A stretch of 20,482 bases of DNA from CAZCSK01 sp964501265 (GCA_964501265.1 CAZCSK010000037.1:1-20482), one strand, 5' to 3'. Numbered from the stretch's first letter, positions 1-8,116 are shown. Numbers and translations: made by a program. Notes: generated from the sequence alone by a model not told the origin.

Positions 1-2
1 AC

Positions 3-665
3 GCCTACTGCCGGACGCTGGACCGCCTGGGGCTCTCGCTCGTGAGCCTCCCGCCCGACCCGAGATTTCCCGATTCCACCTTCGTGGAGGATGCTGCCAT
101 CGTCACCAGCCGAGGCGCGATCCTCACCCGTCCCGGTGCTCCTAGCCGGGCGGGAGAGGTCACCGCAGTCGGGGCCGCGCTCGACCGGTGGTTTCCCGAG
201 CTGGATCGGATCAGCCCGCCAGGAACCATGGACGGCGGCGACGTGTGCGAGGCGGGCGAGCACTTCTTCATCGGGCTCTCGCAGCGTACCAATGAGGAGG
301 GAGCCGCTCAGCTGGCCGCCTGGCTGGCGGCGGGCGACTTCGGTTCGAGCGTGATCGATATCCGTGAATTACCGGGTATGCTGCACCTCAAGACCGGTCT
401 CTCATGGCTGGGCGGGCGGCGACTGATCGCATGGCGGGAGGTGGCCGGCCACGAGGCGCTCCGCGGATGGGATGTGCTCGAGGTGCCCGGTGGTGAGGAG
501 TACGCGGCCAACTGCGTCAGGGTCAACGACGCAGTGCTGGTGGCACACGGCTTTCCCGAAACCGCGGCGCTGTTGCGCGGCTTAGGTTATGACGTCACCG
601 AGCTCGACATGTCGGAGTACCGGAAGATGGATGGTGGGCTCAGCTGCCTGTCGGTGAGATGGTGA
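3..665 (+). CDS. ddaH: Dimethylargininase / amidinotransferase-fold hydrolase, 5' end missing
   Basis: The reading frame is open from base 3, so the gene starts outside the window; an in-frame GTG at 42 is probably internal. Dimethylarginine dimethylaminohydrolase converts methylated arginine to citrulline in the cytosol. The pentein-fold signature is visible: a substrate loop STFVED just after the truncated start, MDGGD, a catalytic histidine in MLHLKTGLS, an NCVR turn, and a C-terminal DGGLSC with the nucleophilic cysteine encoded at 645-647. The reading ends normally two residues past SVR with TGA at 663-665. About 220 residues are present against roughly 255-285 in the family, so only the N-terminal strand is missing. 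Its GC-rich codon use differs from the next gene, and it has no obvious link to the defence genes, so it is probably the chromosomal flank. The hydrolase fold is well supported; exact substrate (dimethylarginine or arginine) is less certain. Confidence 0.85.
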   Translation, partial: AYCRTLDRLGLSLVSLPPDPRFPDSTFVEDAAIVTSRGAILTRPGAPSRAGEVTAVGAALDRWFPELDRISPPGTMDGGDVCEAGEHFFIGLSQRTNEEGAAQLAAWLAAGDFGSSVIDIRELPGMLHLKTGLSWLGGRRLIAWREVAGHEALRGWDVLEVPGGEEYAANCVRVNDAVLVAHGFPETAALLRGLGYDVTELDMSEYRKMDGGLSCLSVRW

Positions 666-846
666 GGCGGCGGATCTAGCATGCTTCCGCAGTACGGCTT
701 GGGGCGCCTGAGCGGCATGCCGTGTCCCTCGCCATGACTCCAAACGCTGGGTAGCTTCGTCCAATATTCCAACACCCAATAGCGCTCGCTCGCGTCTGGT
801 GGTTCGAAAGCTGGGCAGTAATATCAGCCTTCACTATGGACAATCA

Positions 847-2817
847 ATGTCTGAAACGAACGTAGTCAGAAGCCTTATAACTCCTCACGATCAGACCCTG
901 CGGTCCGTCTTCAACGCACAAAAGTCATACTTCATCGATATTTATCAACGCGAATACAGATGGACCGAAGAGAATGTCAACACGCTCCTGAATGATATTG
1001 AGGTACGTTTCCTACAGCATGATTTGAGGAAGACGAGCCCCAAGGATATCCAAGAGGATGTGCTGGACCGCTTTGAGCCCTACTTTCTCAACACGTATCT
1101 AACGCATACGACTGCAGCGAATACTGCGATCGTGGACGGTCAGCAGCGACTAACAACTTTCCTCTTGGTCTTTATCAAGCTTTACCACATCCTCAAGACT
1201 GGCGAACAAGCCACCCCCAGCGAGCGCAAGACTTTTAGTAGCAAAGTGCCAGAACAGCTCATCTTTGAAACAAATGATTTTGGTGAAGCAGAACGGTTCA
1301 AGATATTCAACGAGAATCGCGAGGAGGCTTTCCGCGCCCTCGTTGAGGGCAAGAATATTCAGCTCAGAGATGAGACCAGGAAGCGTATCAGTCAAAACTT
1401 TGCCATCATCAGCGAATATCTGGATGGGTTTCTGAGTGCAGGGCAGCCTGGGGTCTACGATTCAGTCAAGACGACCTACTACATCGCATACCTTCTGGAC
1501 CGTATCTCCATCGTGGAGATACGCATCGAGCGGCAGGACAATGTAGCAATGATCTTTGAGGTGGTGAACGATCGAGGTTTGGGCTTAAGGCCATACGAAA
1601 TCCTAAAAGGTAAGCTAATTGGTGGCCTGCCAAGTGATCAAAAGGAAAAAGCAAACCGAGTGTGGACCGAGCTGCAGGAGCGGTACTTCGCAGTTGAGCT
1701 TCGGAATACCACAGAAAAGAGCATTGATCTGGACTTCTTTTTCCAGGCATTTTTCAGAGCCAAATTTGCGGACGGCGAAAAGGAATACGAAAGGTTTGAG
1801 GGGGATTATCACTATGAAATGTACCGAAACGCCAAGATCCGTAAGTTCTTTGGCAACTTTGAGGACCGAGACCTCCTGTTCAGGAGGATAACGGAGGACT
1901 TCCGGTACTTCGCCGATCTGTATCTCCGACTCAGAACGACATACGACGAGAAATACCTAATCTTCAACAAACTCCTGGATCAGAACCAGCAGTACTTACT
2001 CCTGCTATCAACGATTGTGCTTCATGATCCGGACGAAAAGGCCAAGATCACGGCCATTGCTCAGAAATTTGATCAAATCCATGTAATCCTGCGCCTTCTG
2101 GACGCCTACGACAGCAACGGGTTCCAGCGGCTGATTTACCCGCTTAATGCCGCCATTCGAGAGAAGGATATTTCAACTGCCGTCAGTGAATTCGACAAAA
2201 CCTTAATTGCCGCTCTTGAGGAGGCTGGGGCCATCAGCGCTGGGCAGCACAAGGACGCTAAAGAGCTCTTCGAGTACGAGCGGTTTAAGGGAGTCGCAAA
2301 CAAGTCTCTGAATTTCAGCAAATACGTCCTGATGCGTATTGATCGGCATTTGGCCGAAATGTTGGATAAGCCTTCTTTCGTTACAGACAACCTGGAGGAA
2401 CTCGAAGCACGCTTTAACCGTACGAACACCAAAGTCCATGCTATGCACCTGGAGCACATCTATACACAGCATCCGAAAAATCGGGGCTTGTTCATTAAGG
2501 ATGGGGTGTTCGATGAGAGCATGTTTCAGCAGACGCGAAACCTCCTGGGGATGGTCCTGCTGCTCAAGGACAAGCACAACCTAAGCAGCAATGACGACAT
2601 CTACACGGACAAGCGGGATACCTACAGCAAGAGCAACCTGATTTGGAACGAGTTGCTGGTGGGACACCTTCAAAAGGTAGATGCTCGTGACCTGCCTCCC
2701 GAACTGCAGCTTCAGCGGATTGATCCCACGGCAGAGGGGGTATTCCCACGAGACAGAGTAGAGGATCGGCAAAGGGCTGTCTTCGCGGCAATCAGGGATA
2801 TATGGGGTTCCTTTTAG
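847..2817 (+). CDS. DUF262/DUF1524 protein (GmrSD-like, type IV restriction family)
   Basis: This 656-residue protein joins the two domains of GmrSD-type modification-dependent restriction enzymes in one chain. The N-terminal DUF262 (ParB-like nucleotide-handling) part shows IYQREYRW at residues 33-39 and DGQQRLTT at 97-104, the family's two hallmark motifs. The C-terminal DUF1524 nuclease part shows HLEHIYTQH from about residue 534 (His-Glu-His in an HNH/beta-beta-alpha arrangement), then NLLGMVLLL and a late K-rich Y-S-K-S-N segment. In characterised relatives the DUF262 domain couples NTP hydrolysis to cleavage of DNA with modified cytosines; the target here is unknown. I chose ATG 847 because homologues begin close to this point and a weak TGGA lies upstream; an in-frame GTG at 799 would add 16 residues but has no ribosome binding site. 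Base composition is noticeably more AT-rich than the flanking genes, consistent with separate horizontal transfer. Intergenic 666-846 shows no other gene. Confidence 0.88.
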   Translation: MSETNVVRSLITPHDQTLRSVFNAQKSYFIDIYQREYRWTEENVNTLLNDIEVRFLQHDLRKTSPKDIQEDVLDRFEPYFLNTYLTHTTAANTAIVDGQQRLTTFLLVFIKLYHILKTGEQATPSERKTFSSKVPEQLIFETNDFGEAERFKIFNENREEAFRALVEGKNIQLRDETRKRISQNFAIISEYLDGFLSAGQPGVYDSVKTTYYIAYLLDRISIVEIRIERQDNVAMIFEVVNDRGLGLRPYEILKGKLIGGLPSDQKEKANRVWTELQERYFAVELRNTTEKSIDLDFFFQAFFRAKFADGEKEYERFEGDYHYEMYRNAKIRKFFGNFEDRDLLFRRITEDFRYFADLYLRLRTTYDEKYLIFNKLLDQNQQYLLLLSTIVLHDPDEKAKITAIAQKFDQIHVILRLLDAYDSNGFQRLIYPLNAAIREKDISTAVSEFDKTLIAALEEAGAISAGQHKDAKELFEYERFKGVANKSLNFSKYVLMRIDRHLAEMLDKPSFVTDNLEELEARFNRTNTKVHAMHLEHIYTQHPKNRGLFIKDGVFDESMFQQTRNLLGMVLLLKDKHNLSSNDDIYTDKRDTYSKSNLIWNELLVGHLQKVDARDLPPELQLQRIDPTAEGVFPRDRVEDRQRAVFAAIRDIWGSF

Positions 2818-2900
2818 CTAGTGAACGGAGCCTGGGACCTTGAGCTCCAGCGTGCCAGAGCGCGGTTAGCTGGGTACTCTCTCTCGGGCGGTCTCAAACG

Positions 2901-3527
2901 GTGGATGCGACCCTCGACGCCTGTCATACGCTGCTGCATCTTAGGGCAAATGACGTAACGTATCCTGATTTGAGTACGGGCTACTCGTCACCCCCAAACA
3001 ATACGGTCGGAGCTCCCGCCATGTTCTTTCCCCCCGAGTTCTACGGTGATCTGGGTCTGGCTCTTGCACGAGTTGCTGTCGAACTTGAGTCGTTTTTCGA
3101 TCGCCAGCAGTCCATTTTTCAGGACCTAAGCTGCCGGCAGGCTGGCCCTGTTCAATCCCAGTATCACGTCGAGCTGACTTCACCTTCTGGTGGGAGCGTC
3201 CGGATTCTTACGTTTCCTGCGCGGACTTCGAAGGAAGTCAATCCAGACTTTCAGTTTGGCGCACTACAGCGATCGTTTCCTGTATTCGATGTAGGTGCCT
3301 ACCGATCCGGCGTCTTGCAGCGTCTCAACGGCCTTGTCGACACAAAAACGAAGACCCAGCATCGTTTCATCAAGTTTTCCTATGATAGGATGCTCCAGAT
3401 CGATGGCCGAACGCGAGCAATTTCGACCTTCGAATGGGCTGCCAGCCAGGTCAGATGTGCGGCCGCGGTGGAAGCGGCTAGAGCATCGTTCGTCTCTGAC
3501 GGCTTGGTGAATGCCCATAGCGAGTAA
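2901..3527 (+). CDS. Unknown protein downstream of DUF262 gene, possibly frameshifted at its 5' end
   Basis: I do not recognise this 208-residue protein. It is a soluble, mixed alpha/beta sequence without transmembrane segments or cysteine clusters. The central part has a PPEFYGDLGLALARVAVELE helix followed by an aromatic, strand-rich region and an IKFSYDRM element. The only start in this frame is GTG 2901, with no ribosome binding site. In the frame immediately upstream (the frame of the DUF262 gene), a GTG at 2821, three bases after the DUF262 stop, opens a protein-like stretch (NGAWDLELQRARARLAGYS...) that would join the annotated frame smoothly if one G were restored at 2900-2901, giving ...LSGGLKRVDATLD. 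The intact protein may thus be about 235 residues. It is convergent with the 77-aa gene on the other strand. Its position suggests a partner of the DUF262 protein; that is inference only. Confidence 0.55.
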   Translation: MDATLDACHTLLHLRANDVTYPDLSTGYSSPPNNTVGAPAMFFPPEFYGDLGLALARVAVELESFFDRQQSIFQDLSCRQAGPVQSQYHVELTSPSGGSVRILTFPARTSKEVNPDFQFGALQRSFPVFDVGAYRSGVLQRLNGLVDTKTKTQHRFIKFSYDRMLQIDGRTRAISTFEWAASQVRCAAAVEAARASFVSDGLVNAHSE

Positions 3528-3589
3528 GCTAAGGCGCGGTTCTACTTCGCCCCGACGCCTTTCAATAAGCCGTCCTTGGATCCGCTCTG

Positions 3590-3823
3590 CTATTCATCAA
3601 ACCACTCGGCAAGTTTGTTCCAGCTACGCCGTCGTTGCCCTCTTCCTTGCGCCGGCCGCCACCTGAGACCGCCAACGCTGATCGTGAGCGTACCTAGTCT
3701 CTTTTGATTGCGCTTCCATTTGCTCCATATGACGAAGTCCATACCCGCCTTATCGACAACAAACGTTTGTTCGAGTCTGGCAAGCACCCACTTTGTCGGA
3801 CGCCCCTTTTGACGGCCCTTCAT
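3590..3823 (-). CDS. Small basic conserved hypothetical protein (77 aa)
   Basis: This short gene is the last of the leftward unit 6278-3590. The start at 3823 is chosen because a strong purine-rich ribosome binding site (GGGAGGGAG) sits directly upstream; a longer frame reaching 3958 would overlap the Z1 gene and lacks such a site. The product is very basic and aromatic: an N-terminal RQKGRPTKW, a middle FVIWSKWKRNQKRLGTL, a strand motif SVGGLRWRP, and a C-terminal RRRSWNKLAEWFDE. The combination of Lys/Arg patches and tryptophans is compatible with nucleic-acid binding, but no named domain is recognised. It follows the Z1 gene by about 77 bases, so it is probably cotranscribed and may act with the Z1 ATPase. 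Confidence that it is a real gene comes mainly from the ribosome binding site and protein-like composition. Confidence 0.6.
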   Translation of the reverse strand: MKGRQKGRPTKWVLARLEQTFVVDKAGMDFVIWSKWKRNQKRLGTLTISVGGLRWRPAQGRGQRRRSWNKLAEWFDE

Positions 3824-3900
3824 GCTCCCTCCCTTGGAAGAGGTTACTTGGGTAAGCTGCAAACAGATTCGCCGTAGCCACGGCAGGAGCGCTATTTGTG

Positions 3901-5847
3901 TCAAACCGTGAAGGCGAACGCGTAGCGGCCGTCGGGAAATCTGATTTGCGGCCACCATGATGCGTTTCTGCCTCTATCGGCCTTCGTTCGAAGTAGAAAA
4001 AGCGTGATCTTATCATTCGGGACTCGTCCTGCCTCACCACCATCTAGAATCCCTTGGGTCTCGCGCCGGTCCTTTTCCATCCCTCGGTCCCGAGCCACAT
4101 ATAGGTATCCTTTGTTCTCTTTGTGAATCTTTGCGAACTGTGCTAGTGACTCGCCGACGGCGACCGGATCCCACACACGCTCTGACTTACTTTGATCGGG
4201 CCTCGTAAGCGCGATTATAGCGCGTAACACATCGATGGAGACTTCGGAGTACTGCTGATCATGGAGATCTTCAACCAAATGGTCGATCTTTAGGGTCGAA
4301 GGTTTGACGCTCTCATCCCGCATGACCTGAGCTGGGTTATAGATGCTGCCGGCTGAGTAGACGCCGATGGTACCAGGGGCCAAGACATTCTTTCGCGTTG
4401 CGCTGACTCCGCTTTCCACGTAAACCCCCCGAAACTCCTCCGTTGGGCGTCGGGCTATTAGCTCACGAAGGCTTCGCTCCATCTTGCTGACTGCCTTGAA
4501 TACGATGTGAAGCTCTTTCGGGAGGAACAACCGGAGAAGACCGATGTCCTTCCTTCGATAGCCATACATTCGGGCATGCTGGAGCACAGTGTCCGCCTGT
4601 GGTTTCTTCGGATGACGGCCGTAATAACTGACGAGGAGGTTCTTGATAGTCACACCTCTTCCAAGCTTGTTGCCCCCTACAAACAGGTTGTACGGCGATC
4701 TTACGGCGACATCTTCGTCGGTCTCGCCATTGACGAGTTTGACCGAAATCCCCGGAGCGAGAAACCCAATGGCCTCAACGAGGTTATCAAAGCTGCTTCC
4801 CCTAATCCCCTCTTGCGTCCCCGCTAGATCGTCGTAAGCGGCTCGAAGCCTCCTAATTGTTCCCTCGTTCTTCGTCCTAACACCGATGGCTAGGTCTGCC
4901 TTATACTTGCGCAGCAAATCGACGATGTGGTTGTGGTCAGCAGTACGGGTGCTCACGTGGCATAGGAAGGCACAGTTCTGATCAGCTTCCTGGGTCCGCT
5001 TGTAGGTTGCTCCAATCATGAAGGTGTCCAAGGCCCGCACTAAAGACTGCGGCATCTCCAGCTTTGGGTGTGTCTGCGGACCAGGCGCCAGGACAGCGAT
5101 ATCATTAAGAGCGAACTCTTTGACCAACTTAGAGTCATCACCGAAGAAGTCCTCACCGCCTACATAGGCAGAACCAGGGTGGCTCAGGACCGTAAACTTG
5201 GGCCTGAAGTCATGCGCTGCAGCCTGAAGGAACAATGCCTGAGGTGTTGCGGTCACCTGCAAGTAGGTGTTTTTCTCGAAAAAGGTCCGGAGCTGGCCTA
5301 TCCTCTCATTGATGGCGCTCCTTGTACCATCCGCACGCCCTGCTCGCGTGTTGAGACTCGCTTGGTCTGCCTCGTCGTCGATTATGAGGCAGGTGAGACC
5401 ACGAACCCTGCCTTTCTTGAAGTTCTCAATCAGAGTCTTTAGAAGACCGGAGTTTTTCGTCGTTACGATGGCACACGTGCCGCTTTTTATACGCTGCAGG
5501 AACTCGTCGACATCCCTAAAATCTCTCTTGCTGATTATGTCAATTCCCGGAAAAGCTTCCTGCGCCCGGCCAAGAGTTTGCTCATAGAGTGCGTCGTTAT
5601 CGGAGGTCAGGATAATGATTGTTCGATATCCCTCATCAGCGCCCATGGCGCCAGTCACTGTCAAAACACCAGTCTTGCCGCTTTGCACAAGTCCATAAAT
5701 GAGGCCGTTCGTTTCCTCTCTTCCGCCGCTCAGCGGATCGACCCATTTGCCGGCAACTTCCTCAGCCGTTCTGTTGATATCCTTCACTTCCTCGACATTG
5801 CCGATCTGCTTCTGTAGTAGCCCGAGCACCTGGTCGCGATGCTTCAT
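3901..5847 (-). CDS. Z1-domain ATPase (SF2 helicase-like, restriction-associated)
   Basis: The 648-residue product is a Z1-family protein, a superfamily-2-like ATPase known from restriction-modification islands. A Walker A motif (GLVQSGKT, residues 52-59) opens the first RecA-like lobe, followed by a strand TIIILTSDN and a Walker B motif IIDDEAD (about 155-161). The second lobe carries the Z1 hallmarks FVGGNKLGRGVTI (about 389-400), SYYGRHP and an LQHARMYGYRR motif VI (about 422-431) with arginine-finger residues. The protein presumably translocates on or remodels DNA for partner nucleases. ATG 5847 is preferred because GAGGT lies six to seven bases upstream; a TTG at 5859 is possible and would overlap the preceding stop. 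It starts 8 bases after the end of the 140-aa gene, so the two are likely translationally coupled. At 648 residues it is shorter than many Z1 proteins, but both lobes appear intact. Confidence 0.85.
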   Translation of the reverse strand: MKHRDQVLGLLQKQIGNVEEVKDINRTAEEVAGKWVDPLSGGREETNGLIYGLVQSGKTGVLTVTGAMGADEGYRTIIILTSDNDALYEQTLGRAQEAFPGIDIISKRDFRDVDEFLQRIKSGTCAIVTTKNSGLLKTLIENFKKGRVRGLTCLIIDDEADQASLNTRAGRADGTRSAINERIGQLRTFFEKNTYLQVTATPQALFLQAAAHDFRPKFTVLSHPGSAYVGGEDFFGDDSKLVKEFALNDIAVLAPGPQTHPKLEMPQSLVRALDTFMIGATYKRTQEADQNCAFLCHVSTRTADHNHIVDLLRKYKADLAIGVRTKNEGTIRRLRAAYDDLAGTQEGIRGSSFDNLVEAIGFLAPGISVKLVNGETDEDVAVRSPYNLFVGGNKLGRGVTIKNLLVSYYGRHPKKPQADTVLQHARMYGYRRKDIGLLRLFLPKELHIVFKAVSKMERSLRELIARRPTEEFRGVYVESGVSATRKNVLAPGTIGVYSAGSIYNPAQVMRDESVKPSTLKIDHLVEDLHDQQYSEVSIDVLRAIIALTRPDQSKSERVWDPVAVGESLAQFAKIHKENKGYLYVARDRGMEKDRRETQGILDGGEAGRVPNDKITLFLLRTKADRGRNASWWPQIRFPDGRYAFAFTV

Positions 5848-5855
5848 TGATGACC

Positions 5856-6278
5856 TCAAGCGTCAAGAAGACGTTGCCAGCGTGAAGGCGGAACTTTCTC
5901 GGCCAGTCTGCCGTCCGGACCGCTGACTTTGTAGTACTTCCCGTGGTCCCGATAACAAGCAATATGAATAGCAGTTGGTCTCAGTACCGCTATGGACCGG
6001 TACTCGAGATATGAGATAGCCGCTATGCCGTCGGCACCGCATATTAGACCTATTGCGGCCGGCAAGTCCGCACTCTCTTTGTCAAGAAGCACCTGCTCGT
6101 CACGCGTGAATGAAAAGCCCCACGGGCTTCGCCCTCGTGTGCTGTACTTGAGCAAGACTCTTAACCGGTCGTTCATGTGGAAAAAAGGCGGCTTGTATCG
6201 GATGCTCGTGATCGCGCCCCCGCGAACCAATAGGTGGAGGGCGGCTCCCTCATAGAATTCCTGCTTCTTTATCGCCAT
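5856..6278 (-). CDS. Conserved hypothetical protein (140 aa), first gene of the Z1 unit
   Basis: This gene begins the leftward unit and ends 8 bases before the Z1 start. ATG 6278 is preceded by a strong ribosome binding site (GGAGAGGAGA), whereas the open frame further upstream to 6500 looks non-coding. The product starts MAIKKQEFYEGAALHLLVRG, then FFHMNDRLRVLLKYST, a GRSPWGFSFTRDEQ segment, an IGLICGADGIAAISY hydrophobic core, IHIACYRDHGKYY and a C-terminal VPPSRWQRLLDA. The N-D...L-K-Y-S/T followed by S-P-W-x-F-x-F pattern is reminiscent of a compact PD-(D/E)XK-like core, which would make it a nuclease or DNA-binding partner of the Z1 ATPase, but a complete catalytic triad is not obvious and I do not assign function. 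No membrane segment or signal peptide is present. Neighbourhood and tight spacing argue that it works with Z1. Confidence 0.7.
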   Translation of the reverse strand: MAIKKQEFYEGAALHLLVRGGAITSIRYKPPFFHMNDRLRVLLKYSTRGRSPWGFSFTRDEQVLLDKESADLPAAIGLICGADGIAAISYLEYRSIAVLRPTAIHIACYRDHGKYYKVSGPDGRLAEKVPPSRWQRLLDA

Positions 6279-6460
6279 TCTCCTCTCCTGCCAGTGTTCC
6301 GCCTGATCGTCGGCCCTGCGGCTAGCCGGTCTTAGGTGGGGCGAACAACGAGCACAGAGTCGGACAGATCTAACGGGCCACCTCATCATGGATGCTGGCT
6401 TGTGGATATTGAACAGGACCACGCCACCTCCAGATCCAGTAATCTGATCCTCGTGCTCCA

Positions 6461-6480
6461 ATCCTCCGAGCTTGGAGGAT
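6461..6480. promoter_or_regulatory. Near-perfect 20-bp palindrome upstream of the HNH gene
   Basis: ATCCTCC and GGAGGAT arms flank a central gAGCTt; the 20-bp unit is self-complementary except at one symmetric pair (18 of 20 positions). It lies in the divergent region between the 140-aa gene (start 6278) and the HNH gene (start 6536), about 55 bases upstream of the latter. The size and symmetry fit a dimeric repressor operator. No regulator gene was recognised nearby, so function is inferred. Confidence 0.35.
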
Positions 6481-6535
6481 GTCGCACTAACCGTCGTCAA
6501 TTCGGGCGCTGATTCATCTTTGGAGGCTGCATCCC

Positions 6536-7261
6536 ATGACTGACATAGGACTATCTGAAGACGCGGGCAACGACTGGACAGATGCGGAGCTTACCGCGTC
6601 CGTCGACGCCTACCTTCAAATGTTAATAGCGGAACAGTCCGGCACGCCCTATTCCAAGGCAGAGGTCAATCGAACTTTGCGAGCAGGATCCCTATCGGCT
6701 CGCACCAAGGGGTCGGTCGAATATCGGATGGGCAACATCTCAGCGGTCCTTGTTGACCTCGGCCAGCAATGGGTTGAAGGCTATAAACCGGCAAAGAACG
6801 TCGGGGACCGAGTTAGGGAGCGCATCCTGACAATACTACGAGAGCGGGGAATTCAAGCCGTTCCGCTCCAGCCCACCCCGCCGGGGCACGCACTAGACCG
6901 CATGGTCAGCCGGATCAGGCACACCGGCATTCCGTCAAAGCCGGCTGGAGCTCCCGAGCCTAAGAGGGTGAGCGTTGAACAGCTGGTGTATCTGCGAGAT
7001 CCAGCCGTTGCAGCCTGGGTTCTGGGTCAGGCCTGCGGAATCTGCGAGGCCTGCAGTGTCCCCGGGCCCTTTTCAACGTCCGATGGCTTTCCGTTCCTTG
7101 AAGTACACCATGTCCGTCCCCTTGCCGCAGGAGGATCGGACACGGTGTTCAATGCTGCCGCAGTCTGCCCCAATTGCCACAGGCGGTTTCACCTTTCCAG
7201 TGATAGGAGCGAGTACACCGAACAGCTCTACTCGCAGTGCAGCCGTCTCGTCCGAGAATGA
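6536..7261 (+). CDS. HNH endonuclease (McrA-like)
   Basis: The 241-residue product has a C-terminal HNH nuclease domain: a CGICEAC zinc knuckle (167-173), LEVHHVRPLAAGG with the catalytic His pair (191-192), the structural Asn in VFNAA (206), and CPNCHRRFH (211-219), which supplies the second cysteine pair and the last histidine. All expected HNH residues are present. The N-terminal part (about 12-90; WTDAELTASVDAYLQML, YRMGNISAVL) is a helical module seen in front of many HNH proteins, including relatives of the modified-cytosine-specific McrA family. ATG 6536 is chosen because GGAGG at 6522-6526 precedes it. It is transcribed divergently from the Z1 unit. In this island it could restrict incoming DNA with modified bases, or serve as a nuclease for the Z1 or DISARM-like modules; target specificity cannot be read from the sequence. 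Confidence 0.85.
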   Translation: MTDIGLSEDAGNDWTDAELTASVDAYLQMLIAEQSGTPYSKAEVNRTLRAGSLSARTKGSVEYRMGNISAVLVDLGQQWVEGYKPAKNVGDRVRERILTILRERGIQAVPLQPTPPGHALDRMVSRIRHTGIPSKPAGAPEPKRVSVEQLVYLRDPAVAAWVLGQACGICEACSVPGPFSTSDGFPFLEVHHVRPLAAGGSDTVFNAAAVCPNCHRRFHLSSDRSEYTEQLYSQCSRLVRE

Positions 7262-7601
7262 ACGGCCTTCGGACATTTCGAATTTATCTGCCCAAGGGAC
7301 GGTTTGGTACTTGGTTTGTAAAGCCTGTCGTACCTAACGTCGCACTTTGGTCAAGAATGGGACTAAGTGCGCCAGACCCACCTGAATCGTGTCGCAATAC
7401 CCAGGAACACTTCACTTTATACGCCAGACAGTAAGGGCCAACAACGGGGGAGACAGCGAGAACCTCTGGGTTGAGTGCTGCTATGGGCTATCCGTACTCT
7501 CTTCCGGCGCGTACCTTAGGGAATCCCATCACGCTTGCCCACATCAATACTGTTGAGTCAACATCTGCCGGGACCCAGTGCGGGGCGAGGTAGTCGAGGC
7601 C
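7262..7601. other. Intergenic region of about 340 bases with no recognised feature
   Basis: This stretch separates the HNH gene from the DEDDy exonuclease gene. Short open frames occur but none has a ribosome binding site together with protein-like composition. I see no tRNA-like cloverleaf, repeat array, strong terminator or clear -35/-10 pair. It presumably holds the promoter of the exonuclease gene and may contain a decayed gene remnant. Confidence 0.4.
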
Positions 7602-8090
7602 ATGCCACGTCCAGCGGAAGCGTTCTTAGACATCGAAACGTCGAGGGACCTCGAGATCATCCTTATCGGCATTTACTCGCGATCCCTGGGTATTAAGCAG
7701 CTGGTTGGCTCGGAGTGCACTGGTCGGAGACTCAAGCGGCTTCTTCCCGAGGGAGGACGGTTATTCACCTTCAACGGTCACTGCTTCGATTTGCCCAGGA
7801 TTCAGGACCAGCTTGGGATGAGGTTGCGGGAGTCCATGGACTCGCATGACCTGAGGTATGAATGTCGTGACTGGGGCTTGCGTGGAGGTCAGAAGAAGAT
7901 CGAGCGTAAAGTGGGCTATCGCAGATTGGCTAACCCTCTTGGGTACTTCGAGGTTTGGAGGTTATGGGATCAGTGCAGCCAACGACCCAACTCCTATGCG
8001 AGGGAGCGGTTGCTCACTTACAATCGATTTGACATTGCTGGTATGCGGGCAATTAAATGCTACTTGGAACACCGTCATGCCGCCTGCTAA
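7602..8090 (+). CDS. DEDDy 3'-5' exonuclease of the YprB / RNase_H_2 type
   Basis: The 162-residue product carries the acidic motifs of an RNase H-fold exonuclease: AFLDIETS (Asp10, Glu12), FTFNGHCFDLP (Asp63) and LLTYNRFDIAGM (Tyr140 and Asp144). The tyrosine four residues before the last aspartate classifies it as DEDDy. A middle segment SHDLRYECRDWGLRGGQKKIER matches the region in YprB-like proteins that precedes the last motif. These enzymes use two metal ions to trim DNA or RNA 3' ends. At 162 residues it is a minimal, free-standing domain, without the TPR or helicase partners often fused to it. ATG 7602 places the first motif close to the N-terminus; GTG 7578 would add eight residues and neither start has an ideal ribosome binding site. 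It ends 26 bases from the convergent methyltransferase gene, so it belongs by position to the methylation module, but a functional tie is unproven. Confidence 0.8.
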   Translation: MPRPAEAFLDIETSRDLEIILIGIYSRSLGIKQLVGSECTGRRLKRLLPEGGRLFTFNGHCFDLPRIQDQLGMRLRESMDSHDLRYECRDWGLRGGQKKIERKVGYRRLANPLGYFEVWRLWDQCSQRPNSYARERLLTYNRFDIAGMRAIKCYLEHRHAAC

Positions 8091-8116
8091 AGGCATCCGG
8101 TCCCAGATACGCAGGA

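Noticed and set aside
713..722. 10-bp palindrome CGGCATGCCG after the dimethylargininase gene, considered as an attachment site or island edge
   Set aside because: Too short, no matching copy noticed at the right end, and no integrase or tRNA nearby.
3528..3589. Possible bidirectional terminator (AAGGCG 3531-3536 with CGCCTT 3556-3561)
   Set aside because: Only six base pairs with a 19-base loop and no T-run on either strand; too weak to annotate, although the location between convergent genes is right.
6279..6500. N-terminal extension of the 140-aa gene (74 extra codons)
   Set aside because: The extension is arginine-rich and low in protein-like character, and a strong ribosome binding site fixes the start at 6278; the region looks like a divergent promoter.
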